64,000 nucleotides of DNA from Pseudomonadales bacterium (GCA_022361455.1 JAKSAW010000431.1:1-64000), one strand, 5' to 3'. Numbered from the stretch's first letter, positions 26,880 to 36,157 are shown. Numbers and translations are program-made. Notes: generated by a model not told the origin, from the sequence alone.

Positions 26880-28373
26880 ATGGAGATTCTGCCCAGTGGC
26901 GCCATTGGCCAACTGCTTTCTAAAGTAGAAAAGCTTGGTAACCGTTTACCCCACCCTACTTCTCTCTTCGTAATATTCGCGCTGATAACACTTGTGTTAT
27001 CAGCGGTATTTAGCTGGATTGGATTTTCAGCGCAGCATCCCATTAGTGGTGAGATTATCACCACGAAAAACCTCGTTTCCACCGAAGGCCTGCATTTAAT
27101 TCTTAGTAAAACTGTTTCAAACTTTACTCAGTTTGCACCGGTTGGCACTGTGCTAATAGCTATGCTCGGCTTAGGTATCGCAGAAAAATCAGGGTTGCTC
27201 GGTAGTATTCTTAAGTTGTTAGTTTTAAAAACCAGCGTTAAGTTCATTACACCAATGGTCGTTTTCGCCGGGGTACTTTCCAGCTTAGCGGCAGACGCAG
27301 GCTATGTCGTTTTAATACCTTTAGCAGGATTGGTTTTCCAGCAAGCGGGCAAACATCCTATAGCAGGCATGGCTGCCGCTTTTGCAGGTGTATCTGGAGG
27401 TTTCAGTGCAAACCTATTAGTAGGGCCAATCGATGCAGTATTAAGCGGCATTACTAATGAAGCCATTCAACTAATAAAGTCACCACAGGAACTGACGCTA
27501 CTATCGAATTATTATTTTATTATCGCTTCTACATTTATCATTACTTTGATTGGTAGCGTCATCACAGAATATGTGATTATTCCAAGATTACCCTATGAAG
27601 CTGAAACAAATACCACTCAAGAAACCATTCACTTTGGCGAACGCCAAGGATTAAAGAACGTCCTTATCTTTACCATGGTGTTTGTTGGCTTACTTCTTTA
27701 CGGCGCTTTGCCTGCAGATGGCATCTTAAGAGATCCGGTGACTGGCAGTTTAACCAAGTCTCCCTTTGTAAGCGGCATCGTCACTTTAATCGCTCTTTGG
27801 GCAGGCATTAGTGGAGTTATCTTCGGACTTTCTAATCGCGTTTTTAAAAATGATCGAGACATTATAACCAGTATGGAAGATACCATGGCCTTAATGGCCG
27901 GTTATTTGGTATTAATGTTTTTTGCCGCTCAGTTTGTTAGTTATTTTTCCTGGTCAAACCTGGGCATCATCACTGCCATAAAAGGTTCGCAACTATTACA
28001 ATCCCTACAGATCTCGGGAACCGTCTTGTTGGTCATCTTTATACTCTTTTCTGCAAGCCTCAATCTATTGGTTGGCAGTGCTTCGGCAAAGTGGGCAGTT
28101 ATGGCTCCTGTGTTTGTGCCCATGCTATTGCTAGCAGGCATTCCACCAGAAGCCACTCAAGCAGCCTATCGTGTAGGCGATAGCAGCACCAATATCATTA
28201 CGCCTTTAATGCCTTACTTCGGAGTGGTCATTGCGTTTATGCAACGCTATGAAAAATCATTGGGTATTGGTACCGTTATCGCGTTAATGCTGCCCTATTC
28301 CATTAGTTTCTTGGTGATCTGGACCCTGATCTTCGCTGCATGGTTCGCGCTAGGTATTCCACTAGGAATTTAG
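26880..28373 (+). CDS. AbgT family transporter
   Basis: A 497-residue inner-membrane protein with about 11-13 hydrophobic helices. The N terminus LLSKVEKLGNRLPHPTSLFV and the segments LGIAEKSGLLGS, ADAGYVVLIPLAG, FAGVSGGFSANLLVGPID and VGDSSTNIITPLMPYFGV are characteristic of the AbgT family (p-aminobenzoyl-glutamate transporters; several members, such as MtrF, export sulfonamides). The helical-hairpin sequences with the Asp/Asn residues that form the Na+ and substrate site are present. Transport of aminobenzoyl-glutamate or a related folate breakdown product is the family function. It follows the cyclase by 41 bp and converges with queF. Confidence 0.92.
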   Translation: MEILPSGAIGQLLSKVEKLGNRLPHPTSLFVIFALITLVLSAVFSWIGFSAQHPISGEIITTKNLVSTEGLHLILSKTVSNFTQFAPVGTVLIAMLGLGIAEKSGLLGSILKLLVLKTSVKFITPMVVFAGVLSSLAADAGYVVLIPLAGLVFQQAGKHPIAGMAAAFAGVSGGFSANLLVGPIDAVLSGITNEAIQLIKSPQELTLLSNYYFIIASTFIITLIGSVITEYVIIPRLPYEAETNTTQETIHFGERQGLKNVLIFTMVFVGLLLYGALPADGILRDPVTGSLTKSPFVSGIVTLIALWAGISGVIFGLSNRVFKNDRDIITSMEDTMALMAGYLVLMFFAAQFVSYFSWSNLGIITAIKGSQLLQSLQISGTVLLVIFILFSASLNLLVGSASAKWAVMAPVFVPMLLLAGIPPEATQAAYRVGDSSTNIITPLMPYFGVVIAFMQRYEKSLGIGTVIALMLPYSISFLVIWTLIFAAWFALGIPLGI

Positions 28374-28380
28374 TTTACCT

Positions 28381-28400
28381 CTGCGGCATTATTGCCGCAG
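28381..28400. terminator. GC-rich hairpin across the queF stop codon
   Basis: CTGCGGCA (28381-28388) and TGCCGCAG (28393-28400) pair around TTAT, and the queF TAA lies in the loop. It sits between convergent abgT and queF ends. No long T-run follows on either side, so termination strength is uncertain. Confidence 0.45.
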
Positions 28401-29225
28401 CAATCGAGCGTTAGGATACGGTAACTCAAAATCAGAACGGAAAGGATTAATATCTATGCCCCCACGCCGAGTATAGCGTGCATAAACAGTTAGCTCTGTC
28501 GGCCCACATTGTCTTTTTATATCCATAAATATGCGTTCTACGCATTGCTCATGAAACTCGTTGTGGGTGCGATAGGATATAAGGTATTTGAGCAAGCTCT
28601 CGCGATCAATCTTATTACCCTTATAACGAATCAAGACACTTGCCCAATCCGGTTGTGAAGTCACAGGGCAATTGGATCTTAATAAATGGCTAATAAGGGT
28701 CTCACTAACAAAGGTCGCAGTGGGCTCAAGGGCAAGAGCGGTATCATCAAATTCATAGTCATCAACACTAATATCTAGATGATCAACGCACTCGCCTTTA
28801 AGTGTGGAAACGGCAAAACTAGTTTCATTATCAACATCGCTATGTAGCCTAACTTCAACAGGCTTTGAAATGACCTTTTCTAGATCAGATTCAATGGTAC
28901 TGACTAATTGCGCAACGGACTCAAACCGATTTTGATTTAAAGAATTAAAATAAAGCTTTAGTGATTTCGACTCTACAATGCAATCTGAATCACAAGGTAC
29001 CACTAACTCAAGCACACCCACACAGGGCTTGCCTTTAGAATTTAACCAGGAAATCTCGTAGGCATTCCAATAATCAACCCCCTTGAAAGGTAAATCATCG
29101 CCCACTTTGATACCAACAGCTTTGCGCCCTTGCGCTCTTTCGATAGGACATAGCAGCGCAGCATCATAGCTTTCAGGATAGGGAGTCTCTTTTCCTAACG
29201 GAGAATCATTAACTTGATCTGTCAT
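28389..29225 (-). CDS. queF: NADPH-dependent 7-cyano-7-deazaguanine reductase
   Basis: A 278-residue long-form (type II, tandem T-fold) QueF, close in length to the E. coli enzyme (282). Motifs: the N-terminal NAD(P)H-domain core PFKGVDYWNAYEISWLN, the QueF signature ESKSLKLYFNSLNQNRF, the catalytic Cys in SNCPVTSQPDWASVLIRYKG with its partner Asp, and FHEQCVERIFMDI. It reduces preQ0 to preQ1, the last small-molecule step before TGT inserts the base into tRNA for queuosine. It is cytoplasmic. No other queuosine gene is in the window. The neighbours are unrelated. Confidence 0.96.
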   Translation of the reverse strand: MTDQVNDSPLGKETPYPESYDAALLCPIERAQGRKAVGIKVGDDLPFKGVDYWNAYEISWLNSKGKPCVGVLELVVPCDSDCIVESKSLKLYFNSLNQNRFESVAQLVSTIESDLEKVISKPVEVRLHSDVDNETSFAVSTLKGECVDHLDISVDDYEFDDTALALEPTATFVSETLISHLLRSNCPVTSQPDWASVLIRYKGNKIDRESLLKYLISYRTHNEFHEQCVERIFMDIKRQCGPTELTVYARYTRRGGIDINPFRSDFELPYPNARLLRQ

Positions 29226-29319
29226 GGGTATCAGCTCGATTAATAAATACCTGGTTAACGATATCAGAGATTATGCAATATAAGTCTCTAGAGTACAAAA
29301 CTCGTACTCTAAATTCCAG

Positions 29320-30093
29320 CTACTGCCGCAAACCAATACCACGACTTAATAAATACCAGGCCCACGTGTACAAGCTCACGATAAACAAAGTTAGCATGCC
29401 ATAAGTCACCCAAAGACTGACATCTGACACACCTAAGATGCCATATCGAAAGCCGTTAACCATATACACAATCGGATTAATCAAGGAAACGTTGTACCAA
29501 AAATCAGGTAGTAAGCTAATCGAATAAAACACTCCACCCAAATAAGTCAGCGGAGTTAACACAAAGGTTGGAACGATAGAGATATCATCAAAGGATTTCG
29601 CATATACCGCATTGATGAAACCTGCGAGTGAAAACATCGCAGCAGTTAACAGCACCACTGATAAGGTAACGAAAATATTTGTTAGTTTTAAATCCGCAAA
29701 ACCTAGTGCGAGTATGGTAACAATGCCACCAACAGCTAAGCCACGGCAAACGCCTCCGGTGACGAAGCCCCCAATAATCACATAATTGGGAACCGGCGAT
29801 ACCATTAATTCTTCCACACTGCGTTGGAATTTGGTGCTAAAAAATGACGAGACCACATTAGAGTAAGAATTGGTAATGACTGACATCATAATCAGTCCGG
29901 GCACTATATAATCAATGTAATCAAATCCATTCATAGTGCCAATGCGGCTACCAATCAAATTACCAAAGATCACAAAATAGAGCGCTATAGTAATAGCTGG
30001 TGGTAATAACGTTTGCACCCAAATACGAGTAAATCTACGGATCTCCTTGGTGACGATGGTTTGAAATGCAACCCATTGAGAGAAAAAGTCCAT
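29320..30093 (-). CDS. ABC-2 type exporter permease
   Basis: A 257-residue permease with six hydrophobic helices: LLPPAITIALYFVIFGNLIG, the YIDYIVPGLIMMSVITNSYS segment, then FSTKFQRSVEELMVSPVPNY and a terminal WVTYGMLTLFIVSLYTWAWY. The motif VEELMVSPVP and the last-helix pattern LLPDFWYNVSLINPIVYMVNGFRYG are hallmarks of the ABC-2/YadH type. Such pairs export lipids, polysaccharides or drugs, substrate unknown. It overlaps the ATPase stop codon by one base (TAATG), so the two are translationally coupled. Confidence 0.93.
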   Translation of the reverse strand: MDFFSQWVAFQTIVTKEIRRFTRIWVQTLLPPAITIALYFVIFGNLIGSRIGTMNGFDYIDYIVPGLIMMSVITNSYSNVVSSFFSTKFQRSVEELMVSPVPNYVIIGGFVTGGVCRGLAVGGIVTILALGFADLKLTNIFVTLSVVLLTAAMFSLAGFINAVYAKSFDDISIVPTFVLTPLTYLGGVFYSISLLPDFWYNVSLINPIVYMVNGFRYGILGVSDVSLWVTYGMLTLFIVSLYTWAWYLLSRGIGLRQ

Positions 30094-31016
30094 TATGCAG
30101 CCCCTTTATTTTCTACCAAAGATACGAACAGCTCTTCTAGGCGATTGGCTTTATTTCTCAGGCTAATAATTTCAATATTCAACTCACTCAAATCAGAAAA
30201 AAGTTGATTTAAAGTTTGCCCCTTGGACACCTCAACCTCAATACAATGCTCGTCTACCAGATTAATTCGATAACCTTGTATAGACTTCACTTTCTCTAAA
30301 TCGCCTTGAACATCAAGTACGAATGTTTCTTTATCCAACTGCTTTAGCAAAGATTTCATATCGGTGTTTTCAATGATTTCACCTTGGTCAATGATGGCAA
30401 TTGTGCGGCATAATTGTTCAGCTTCTTCAAGATAATGTGTTGTTAAGATGATTGTTGTGCCCTGCTCATTAATTTCACGAAGAAAATCCCACATAGAACG
30501 GCGAAGCTCGATATCCACACCCGCGGTAGGCTCGTCTAAAATTAATAATCGAGGCTCGTGAACCAAAGCCCGAGCAATCATTAAACGGCGCTTCATTCCA
30601 CCAGACAACATACGAGACATTTCATCTCGCTTTTCCCATAGCCCAAGGAGTTTTAAGTATTTCTCAGCTCGCTCTTCAGCTAGCCCAGGTTTGATACCAA
30701 AATAACCCGCTTGAGTCTTGAGTATATTTCCGACCTTTTCGAACTGATTAAAATTAAACTCTTGGGGCACAATACCAATATCCAACTTACATTCATACGG
30801 TTGGGTATCCATGTCTTTTCCAAACACTTCCACCTTGCCACCGCTCTTGTTTACAAGAGAACTAATAATTCCAATAGTGGTGGATTTACCTGCTCCATTG
30901 GGACCCAACAAAGCCATAAAGTCACCGGGCTGCACACCAAAGTCGATACCTTTTAAAGCTTCAAATGTATTGCCATAGGTTTTCTTCAAACCCGAGATTT
31001 TTAATGCAGATGACAT
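30093..31016 (-). CDS. ABC transporter ATP-binding protein (ABC-2 exporter, YadG-like)
   Basis: A 307-residue ATPase. Walker A is GPNGAGKSTTIG (about residue 37), the ABC signature is LSGGMKRRLMIARAL, Walker B is RLLILDEPTAGVD, and the switch His lies in TTHYLEEAEQL. The C-terminal 90 residues form the DUF4162-like tail seen in YadG-type ABC-2 exporters (LDKETFVLDVQGDLEKVKSI). It powers the adjacent permease, encoded with a one-base overlap. The histidine phosphatase gene ends 13 bp upstream at 31029, so all three may share a transcript. Confidence 0.94.
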   Translation of the reverse strand: MSSALKISGLKKTYGNTFEALKGIDFGVQPGDFMALLGPNGAGKSTTIGIISSLVNKSGGKVEVFGKDMDTQPYECKLDIGIVPQEFNFNQFEKVGNILKTQAGYFGIKPGLAEERAEKYLKLLGLWEKRDEMSRMLSGGMKRRLMIARALVHEPRLLILDEPTAGVDIELRRSMWDFLREINEQGTTIILTTHYLEEAEQLCRTIAIIDQGEIIENTDMKSLLKQLDKETFVLDVQGDLEKVKSIQGYRINLVDEHCIEVEVSKGQTLNQLFSDLSELNIEIISLRNKANRLEELFVSLVENKGAA

Positions 31017-31028
31017 TAAACCTATTAC

Positions 31029-31691
31029 CTAATCGAGGGAAAAAATTTCAGTTTGATAGTGATTACCACGCCAAACCCAATGCACACTTTTATCGCGAAA
31101 CCATACATAGGCCCCTTCCATCATCCATGGCCAATGAGTTTCTTCTATTTCTGACATGCCTAATAAGCTATAGACAAACGCCGCAAGAATCGTGTCGTGG
31201 GTAACATGCAGGTTTAAACTATTAGCTGGGCCTTGCGTGGATTTGAGATGTTGCAGGATCTGTCGTGTACCTTCTTCGGGGCTAAGCACACCTCTGACCT
31301 CGCCCCTGAGATGTTTGTTAGCAAAATCGACCGGACCCAACTTAAAGAAGAGCCCCGCGACTTTTTCTATATCTTGCACGTAACTTCCAGGCTCCACTAG
31401 ATGGCCGGCTTTCTCTATATCAACGTTAGCCCCTTGGCCATCCAGTAAAGCTTGAGCAGTGTCAATACAACGCTGCACCGGGCTGGAGAATACTCGATGA
31501 ACAGGACGCGAGATGTGCCTTCCTAGCGCCACAGCGAGATCCACGCCTTCTTGAGTGAGAGGCACATCATAGCTGGCAAAGCCATTTTGAGGTTGTTCGC
31601 GAATTGAGTGGCGGGTCAAAAAAGCCACAGGAACATCGTCAGGTAAGCTCTCAAAGCCGTCTAAAAGCTCAGGATGTAGCGCATCTAACAT
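31029..31691 (-). CDS. Histidine phosphatase superfamily protein
   Basis: A 220-residue protein of the phosphoglycerate mutase/phosphatase branch. The catalytic His is in VAFLTRHSIRE, where the usual RHG is RHS. SSPVQRCIDTAQALL provides the second arginine. The second catalytic His is in LHVTHDTILAAFVYSLLG. The residues needed for the phosphohistidine mechanism (two Arg, two His) are present. Substrate is unknown, and phosphosugar, nucleotide or phosphoprotein are possible. It is immediately upstream of the ABC exporter pair (13 bp), so co-expression is likely. Confidence 0.85.
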   Translation of the reverse strand: MLDALHPELLDGFESLPDDVPVAFLTRHSIREQPQNGFASYDVPLTQEGVDLAVALGRHISRPVHRVFSSPVQRCIDTAQALLDGQGANVDIEKAGHLVEPGSYVQDIEKVAGLFFKLGPVDFANKHLRGEVRGVLSPEEGTRQILQHLKSTQGPANSLNLHVTHDTILAAFVYSLLGMSEIEETHWPWMMEGAYVWFRDKSVHWVWRGNHYQTEIFSLD

Positions 31692-31803
31692 GAATTTAAC
31701 CTAAATTTCACAAGCGAAGCGCTAATTATATCAGGCACTTGGCAAAGTTACGGCCCTGTCGAAACTAGAGTATGAGAAACATTGTTCCATCATTTGGCCA
31801 AAC

Positions 31804-31818
31804 GTGACGTTGCGTCAC
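31804..31818. promoter_or_regulatory. Dyad upstream of tetR, operator candidate
   Basis: GTGACG and CGTCAC (31804-31809 and 31813-31818) form perfect 6-bp arms around TTG. The dyad lies 54 bp before the ATG of the TetR gene at 31872 and in the region divergent to the phosphatase-ABC unit. TetR proteins typically bind 14-20 bp dyads in such positions, so an autoregulatory operator is plausible. Confidence 0.4.
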
Positions 31819-31871
31819 ACAATGACTGTGCGTTAACATTATCCCAGATTAGTGGTAAATATGGTGTCAAC

Positions 31872-32612
31872 ATGAATACGCTAACCCGTCGCCAGCGCGA
31901 ATTTCAACAACGGGAGCAGCTGTTTCTCGATACAGCTCGATCCATTATCCGTGCCCAAGGTTTTCATGCCTTAACCATGGAAAAAATCGCGGCTGAAACT
32001 GAGTATGCCAAAGGCACCATCTATAAGCACTTTGCGAACAAAGAGGACTTAGTTCTAGCGCTTTGTACCCAGGCACTTTCCTACATGGTCCGTATTTGCC
32101 AAGCAATGGAGCAGTTCCCGGGCACTCCCCGCGAAAAGCTCGCCGTCGTAGGCGTTGCCTACCAAGTCTATGCCGAGAAGTTTCCTGAGGAGTTTGATCT
32201 CATCATGGAAGCCCGTGCCGGAAACCTCAGGGAAAAAGCTTCCGAAGAACGCATTGCATTCGCGGACCAAACAGATGGCATGTTAATGGCGCTCATACGC
32301 CAACAGATCGATGACGCCATCAGCCAAGGTCACTTATCTATCCCTGGGGGTTTGGGTAAAGACGATATTTGCTTTGGCCTGTGGTCACTAAGCTTCGGTG
32401 TTTCTGTACTGCAACAAGCTAGCGACCTTCTGCACAATATGGATTTAGCACAAGACCAAAACATTCTTTCCTTGCAATTAAGCTGCCTATTAGATGGCTA
32501 TCAGTGGAAACCCTTAAGCTCTGATATGGATTACCTAGGCATTTTGGAATCCGCTCAAAATTATGTATTAGAGCTAATAAGTGTTTTCGAAAAAGAAAAG
32601 AACACCGAATAA
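31872..32612 (+). CDS. TetR family transcriptional regulator
   Basis: I prefer the ATG at 31872 (246 residues) over the TTG at 31782, because the helix-turn-helix starts at once: RREFQQREQLFLDTARSIIR, then GFHALTMEKIAAETEYAKGTIYKHFANKEDLVLAL, a near-textbook TetR_N. The longer form would add 30 residues without similarity, across a perfect dyad that looks like an operator. The C-terminal domain (about residues 80-246) is helical. The gene sits 64 bp upstream of the RND/MMPL exporter gene on the same strand and is divergent from the histidine phosphatase/ABC unit. Either exporter is a candidate target. Confidence 0.9.
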   Translation: MNTLTRRQREFQQREQLFLDTARSIIRAQGFHALTMEKIAAETEYAKGTIYKHFANKEDLVLALCTQALSYMVRICQAMEQFPGTPREKLAVVGVAYQVYAEKFPEEFDLIMEARAGNLREKASEERIAFADQTDGMLMALIRQQIDDAISQGHLSIPGGLGKDDICFGLWSLSFGVSVLQQASDLLHNMDLAQDQNILSLQLSCLLDGYQWKPLSSDMDYLGILESAQNYVLELISVFEKEKNTE

Positions 32613-32676
32613 TTTTTTGACGTTGACTCGCGCTAACTACAAACAACGTTAATCATCAAAAGCCAAAGGAGCGATT

Positions 32677-35031
32677 ATGAATCCTAAGCAATTAGCACAT
32701 TGGTTAGTTAAACAGCGGCTTTATTTATTTATCGCGAGCGTACTTGCAGTAGTAGGTGCATTCGCAGGTTTAGGCAAGCTAAGTTTTACCTCTGACTATC
32801 GCGTATTTTTTGACAAAACTAATGAACAACTAGTTGCCTATGAGCATATCCAAAGCACCTATTCTGCATCTGATAATGTTGTTTTCGTGCTCGCTCCTAA
32901 AAACAGTGACATGTTCACCGCTGAGAACCTCGCCGCATTGCAATGGCTAACTGAGGAAAGCTGGCAACTACCCTACTCACAACGGGTTGAATCTATCACC
33001 AATTTTCAACACACCACTGCACAGGACGATGATTTAATTGTTGAGAACCTAGTGGAAGATGTTGAATCAATTAGTACGAGTCAAATTCAGCAGGCGAAAG
33101 AAATAGCGCTCAACGAAACTTTATTGGTCCATCGATTAGTTTCAGAAACTGGCCACGTTGGCGCAGTAGATGTACGCCTCGCTTATCCAGATGATCAAAC
33201 CATTGCCCTAAGAGAAACAATGGCGGCAGCCAGACTGCTAGAGGCGCAGTTTCAAGAACGCTACCCACAATTTGATACTTACATCGCTGGTCTATCACCT
33301 TTTAACTTTGCCTTCGAAGAAGTGGCACAGCAAGATTCTGAAAGGCTCCTACCCATCATGGTGGCAGTCATCTTTCTATTTATTGCTGTGATGCTTAGAT
33401 CCTTTGCCAGCACTATTATTACCTTATTTGTAGTGGTTACAGGTGTGCTAATGACCATGGGTGTCACCGGGTTTATTGGTATTCAGCTCAATAACGTAAA
33501 CACGGTGGTTCCAGTTATTATTCTAACGTTGGCAGTAGCAGACTGCGTTCATATCTTGTCTCACTATATTCGTGGTTTGAAACTAGGCATGAGCAAAACC
33601 GAGGCCATGGAGCACAGTATCGATATCAATTTAAAAGCCGTGTTTTTAACAAGCTTCACTACCGCCGTCGGCTTTTTAAGTATGAACTTTTCGGAATCAC
33701 CTCCATTCCGTGAGCTAGGCAATATGGCTGCTATTGGCGTGGCTTTCACTTTCCTATTTTCTGTAACCCTATTACCTCAGCTTGCGCTGTGGTTAACCTG
33801 GCGTTTACCTAAATCTGATGTTGAACGCACTACTCGTTTTAATCAATTGGCTGATTATGTCATTCATCACCGCAAGCCTCTTTTTATGGTGTTCTTGGTG
33901 ATAGCTGGCGTATTTATGATGCAAATGAACAAGAATGATTTAAACGACGACAACGTAAATTACTTTTCTAAAGACGTTGCGGTAAGACAGGCTGCCGATT
34001 TCACTGAAGCTAACCTCAATGGCATGAACCTAATTGAGTATTCCATTGATTCAGGTAGCACCAACGGTGTCTATGATATCCAGTTCCTACAAAAGGTGGA
34101 TGATTTCGCTAAATGGTATCGTCAACAAGAACATGTCACTCACGTGTATACCTATACGGACGTTATTAAGCGGCTCAATAAGAATATGCATAATGACAAT
34201 GATAGCTGGTATAAGCTGCCAGACGATCGAGAGTTAGCAGCACAGTACTCGTTGCTATACGAAATGTCATTACCATTTGGCATGGACTTGAACAACCAAG
34301 TTAATTTGGACAAGTCTGCGTTGCGAATTACTGTTTCTGTTGAAAATGTAAAAGCAAAAGAAATATTGGCCATTGAAGAAAAAGCACAACAATGGTTTGC
34401 AGAAAATGCGCCAGAACTGGCTTCACCAGGCGCTAGCCCATCCATAATGTTTGCTCACATCGGCCAGAAGAATATTATGTCGATGCTGTGGGGAACATTG
34501 GTAGCCGTTATCGTAATTTCCTTAACGCTAATGCTTTCCTTGGGCTCCTGGCGCTTAGGCTTATTAAGCTTGATCCCGAACAGTTTGCCAGCATTGATCA
34601 CCTTCGGCATTTGGGGATTATTAGTCGGTGAAATCAATATGGGATCAGCAGCCGTATTTAGCATTACTTTAGGAATCGTAGTGGATGATACCGTGCACTT
34701 CCTCGCTAAATTTCTACGCGCAAGGCAAGAACATCAAATGGATTTATTTGACTCAATTCATTATGCGTTCACCCACGTGGGTGCTGCATTGCTCACCACA
34801 ACCGTTGTACTAGCCAGTGGCTTTATGATTTTGGCCGTATCAAACTTTAATGTTAACTCTAGCCTGGGCATTATGGTATCTATCACCATTGTTATGGCAC
34901 TTATCTATGATTTCGTGTTCTTACCAGCACTATTGATTTTCGCCAATAAATGGTTGAAAAAAGATTACGAAACCAAGGACAATACCGCATCTTTAACGCC
35001 ACTCACTACTGAGAGTTATTCTTCAACATGA
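32677..35031 (+). CDS. RND superfamily (MMPL-type) exporter
   Basis: A 784-residue inner-membrane protein with AAAGGAG at the start. Two halves repeat: one membrane helix, a periplasmic domain of about 170 residues, then five helices. TM segments include LYLFIASVLAVVGAFAGLG, the LLPIMVAVIFLFIAVMLRSF segment, and in the second half IMSMLWGTLVAVIVISLTLM. The proton-relay-type motifs are VADCVHILSHYIRG and GIVVDDTVHFLAKFLRA, each with the acidic residues of the HAE3/MMPL group. These act on lipids, hopanoids or siderophore-like molecules without a dedicated fusion protein. It follows a TetR regulator and overlaps a BtuF-like gene by 4 bp (ATGA). Confidence 0.92.
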   Translation: MNPKQLAHWLVKQRLYLFIASVLAVVGAFAGLGKLSFTSDYRVFFDKTNEQLVAYEHIQSTYSASDNVVFVLAPKNSDMFTAENLAALQWLTEESWQLPYSQRVESITNFQHTTAQDDDLIVENLVEDVESISTSQIQQAKEIALNETLLVHRLVSETGHVGAVDVRLAYPDDQTIALRETMAAARLLEAQFQERYPQFDTYIAGLSPFNFAFEEVAQQDSERLLPIMVAVIFLFIAVMLRSFASTIITLFVVVTGVLMTMGVTGFIGIQLNNVNTVVPVIILTLAVADCVHILSHYIRGLKLGMSKTEAMEHSIDINLKAVFLTSFTTAVGFLSMNFSESPPFRELGNMAAIGVAFTFLFSVTLLPQLALWLTWRLPKSDVERTTRFNQLADYVIHHRKPLFMVFLVIAGVFMMQMNKNDLNDDNVNYFSKDVAVRQAADFTEANLNGMNLIEYSIDSGSTNGVYDIQFLQKVDDFAKWYRQQEHVTHVYTYTDVIKRLNKNMHNDNDSWYKLPDDRELAAQYSLLYEMSLPFGMDLNNQVNLDKSALRITVSVENVKAKEILAIEEKAQQWFAENAPELASPGASPSIMFAHIGQKNIMSMLWGTLVAVIVISLTLMLSLGSWRLGLLSLIPNSLPALITFGIWGLLVGEINMGSAAVFSITLGIVVDDTVHFLAKFLRARQEHQMDLFDSIHYAFTHVGAALLTTTVVLASGFMILAVSNFNVNSSLGIMVSITIVMALIYDFVFLPALLIFANKWLKKDYETKDNTASLTPLTTESYSST

Positions 35032-35963
35032 TGCAAGTGCTAAGGCTTTTTATTAAAACCTTTTTATTATTTTGGGCTGCAACTTATGCAGCCCTTTGTT
35101 TTGCTGATGATAACCAACACCCCGTCTCTATTAACGACGATCTGGGAAATCAAGTAACTTTAAAGCAACCAGCAAAACGCATAGTGTCACTGGCGCCACA
35201 CAATACGGAAATTCTATTTTCGATTGGCGCAGGTCATAAGGTGGTGGGAACCGTGCACTATAGCGATTACCCCAAAGCAGCTTTAGATATTCCACGAATA
35301 GGTGGCTACGATAAAATTAATATCGAGCAGATTATAACCCTACAGCCCGATTTAATTGTGGCATGGCGAACAGGCAACGATTCAAGAGCAAACAAGCGCC
35401 TGCAGGACCTGGGGTATCCTGTTTACTATAGCGAGCCTAGTAGTTTTCAAGATATTGCTAATAGCATGGAGAAACTAGCCGTTCTTACAGGCACAGCAGA
35501 ACAAGGAAAAAAGCGTAAGCAGATTTTTTTAGAAAAATACCATGAATTAAAAACTAGTAGCGCAAGTAAGCAAACCATAAAAATCTACTATGAAGTTTGG
35601 CAAAACCCGCGCTACACCTTAGGTGGAAGTCATTTTTCTGCAGAATTATTTACTGTGTGTGGCGGCGAGAATATTTTCGCTGACGTTAAGGAAAAAGCGC
35701 CTATCGTTTCTCTAGAAGCCATTCTAACTCGTAATCCAGATGTCATTTTAACAGGTGATCGTCATGGTAAAGAAACCTTGGCACAGCTACGAGGCAACTG
35801 GAAGAAATGGCCGCAAATAAAAGCTGTTAAAAACCAGCAGATCCACTATGTAAATGCCGATATATTTACGCGCAGCTCACCCAGAGCGATTGATGCAGCA
35901 GTAGCATTATGTGAGCTATTAGACGGCGTTCGCGAACAATTGAAATTAGATAAAACTAACTAA
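35028..35963 (+). CDS. Cobalamin/metal-chelate-binding periplasmic protein (BtuF-like)
   Basis: A 311-residue substrate-binding protein with an N-terminal signal segment (LRLFIKTFLLFWAATYAALC then FADDNQ). The core is the class III helical-backbone fold: KRIVSLAPHNTEILFSIGAG, VGTVHYSDYPKAALDIPRIGG, IEQIITLQPDLIVAWRTGND and the C-terminal FTVCGGENIFADVKEKAPIV. YSDYP, AWRTGN and CGGENIF closely match vitamin B12-binding BtuF. Its gene overlaps the RND exporter gene by 4 bp, an unusual partner, and no btuC or btuD is present in the window. Ligand could be a corrinoid or another tetrapyrrole or metal chelate. Confidence 0.85.
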   Translation: MMQVLRLFIKTFLLFWAATYAALCFADDNQHPVSINDDLGNQVTLKQPAKRIVSLAPHNTEILFSIGAGHKVVGTVHYSDYPKAALDIPRIGGYDKINIEQIITLQPDLIVAWRTGNDSRANKRLQDLGYPVYYSEPSSFQDIANSMEKLAVLTGTAEQGKKRKQIFLEKYHELKTSSASKQTIKIYYEVWQNPRYTLGGSHFSAELFTVCGGENIFADVKEKAPIVSLEAILTRNPDVILTGDRHGKETLAQLRGNWKKWPQIKAVKNQQIHYVNADIFTRSSPRAIDAAVALCELLDGVREQLKLDKTN

Positions 35964-36033
35964 ACGATGGTTATCGAAGCAGTAACTCATTGTGAGTTTA
36001 AAAGAGATTATTTCAGAACTGAAATGTAGAATT

Positions 36034-36109
<76 letters not shown>

Positions 36110-36136
36110 TTATCTGGTGACGTGGGCGCGAATTCT

Positions 36137-36157
36137 ACGGCGGGATCGGGCCGCCGT
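36137..36157. other. GC-rich hairpin between tRNA-Gly and epimerase gene
   Basis: ACGGCGG (36137-36143) and CCGCCGT (36151-36157) pair around a 7-nt loop in the 76-bp gap. AATTCT and AGAATT outside it nearly extend the stem. On the minus strand it lies past the epimerase stop codon and upstream of the tRNA. No T-run follows, so terminator function is uncertain. Confidence 0.4.

Noticed and set aside
31782-31871. N-terminal extension of the second TetR (TTG start)
   Set aside because: It adds 30 residues with no similarity to TetR proteins and covers a likely operator dyad. The ATG at 31872 gives the standard start.
35028-35963. Cobalamin riboswitch upstream of the BtuF-like gene
   Set aside because: The gene overlaps the RND exporter gene, and the 64 bp before the exporter gene is too short and lacks the B12-box.
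36010-36025. ATTTCAG / CTGAAAT dyad past the BtuF-like gene
   Set aside because: The two-base loop is too small for a stable terminator hairpin and no T-run follows; it could equally be chance.
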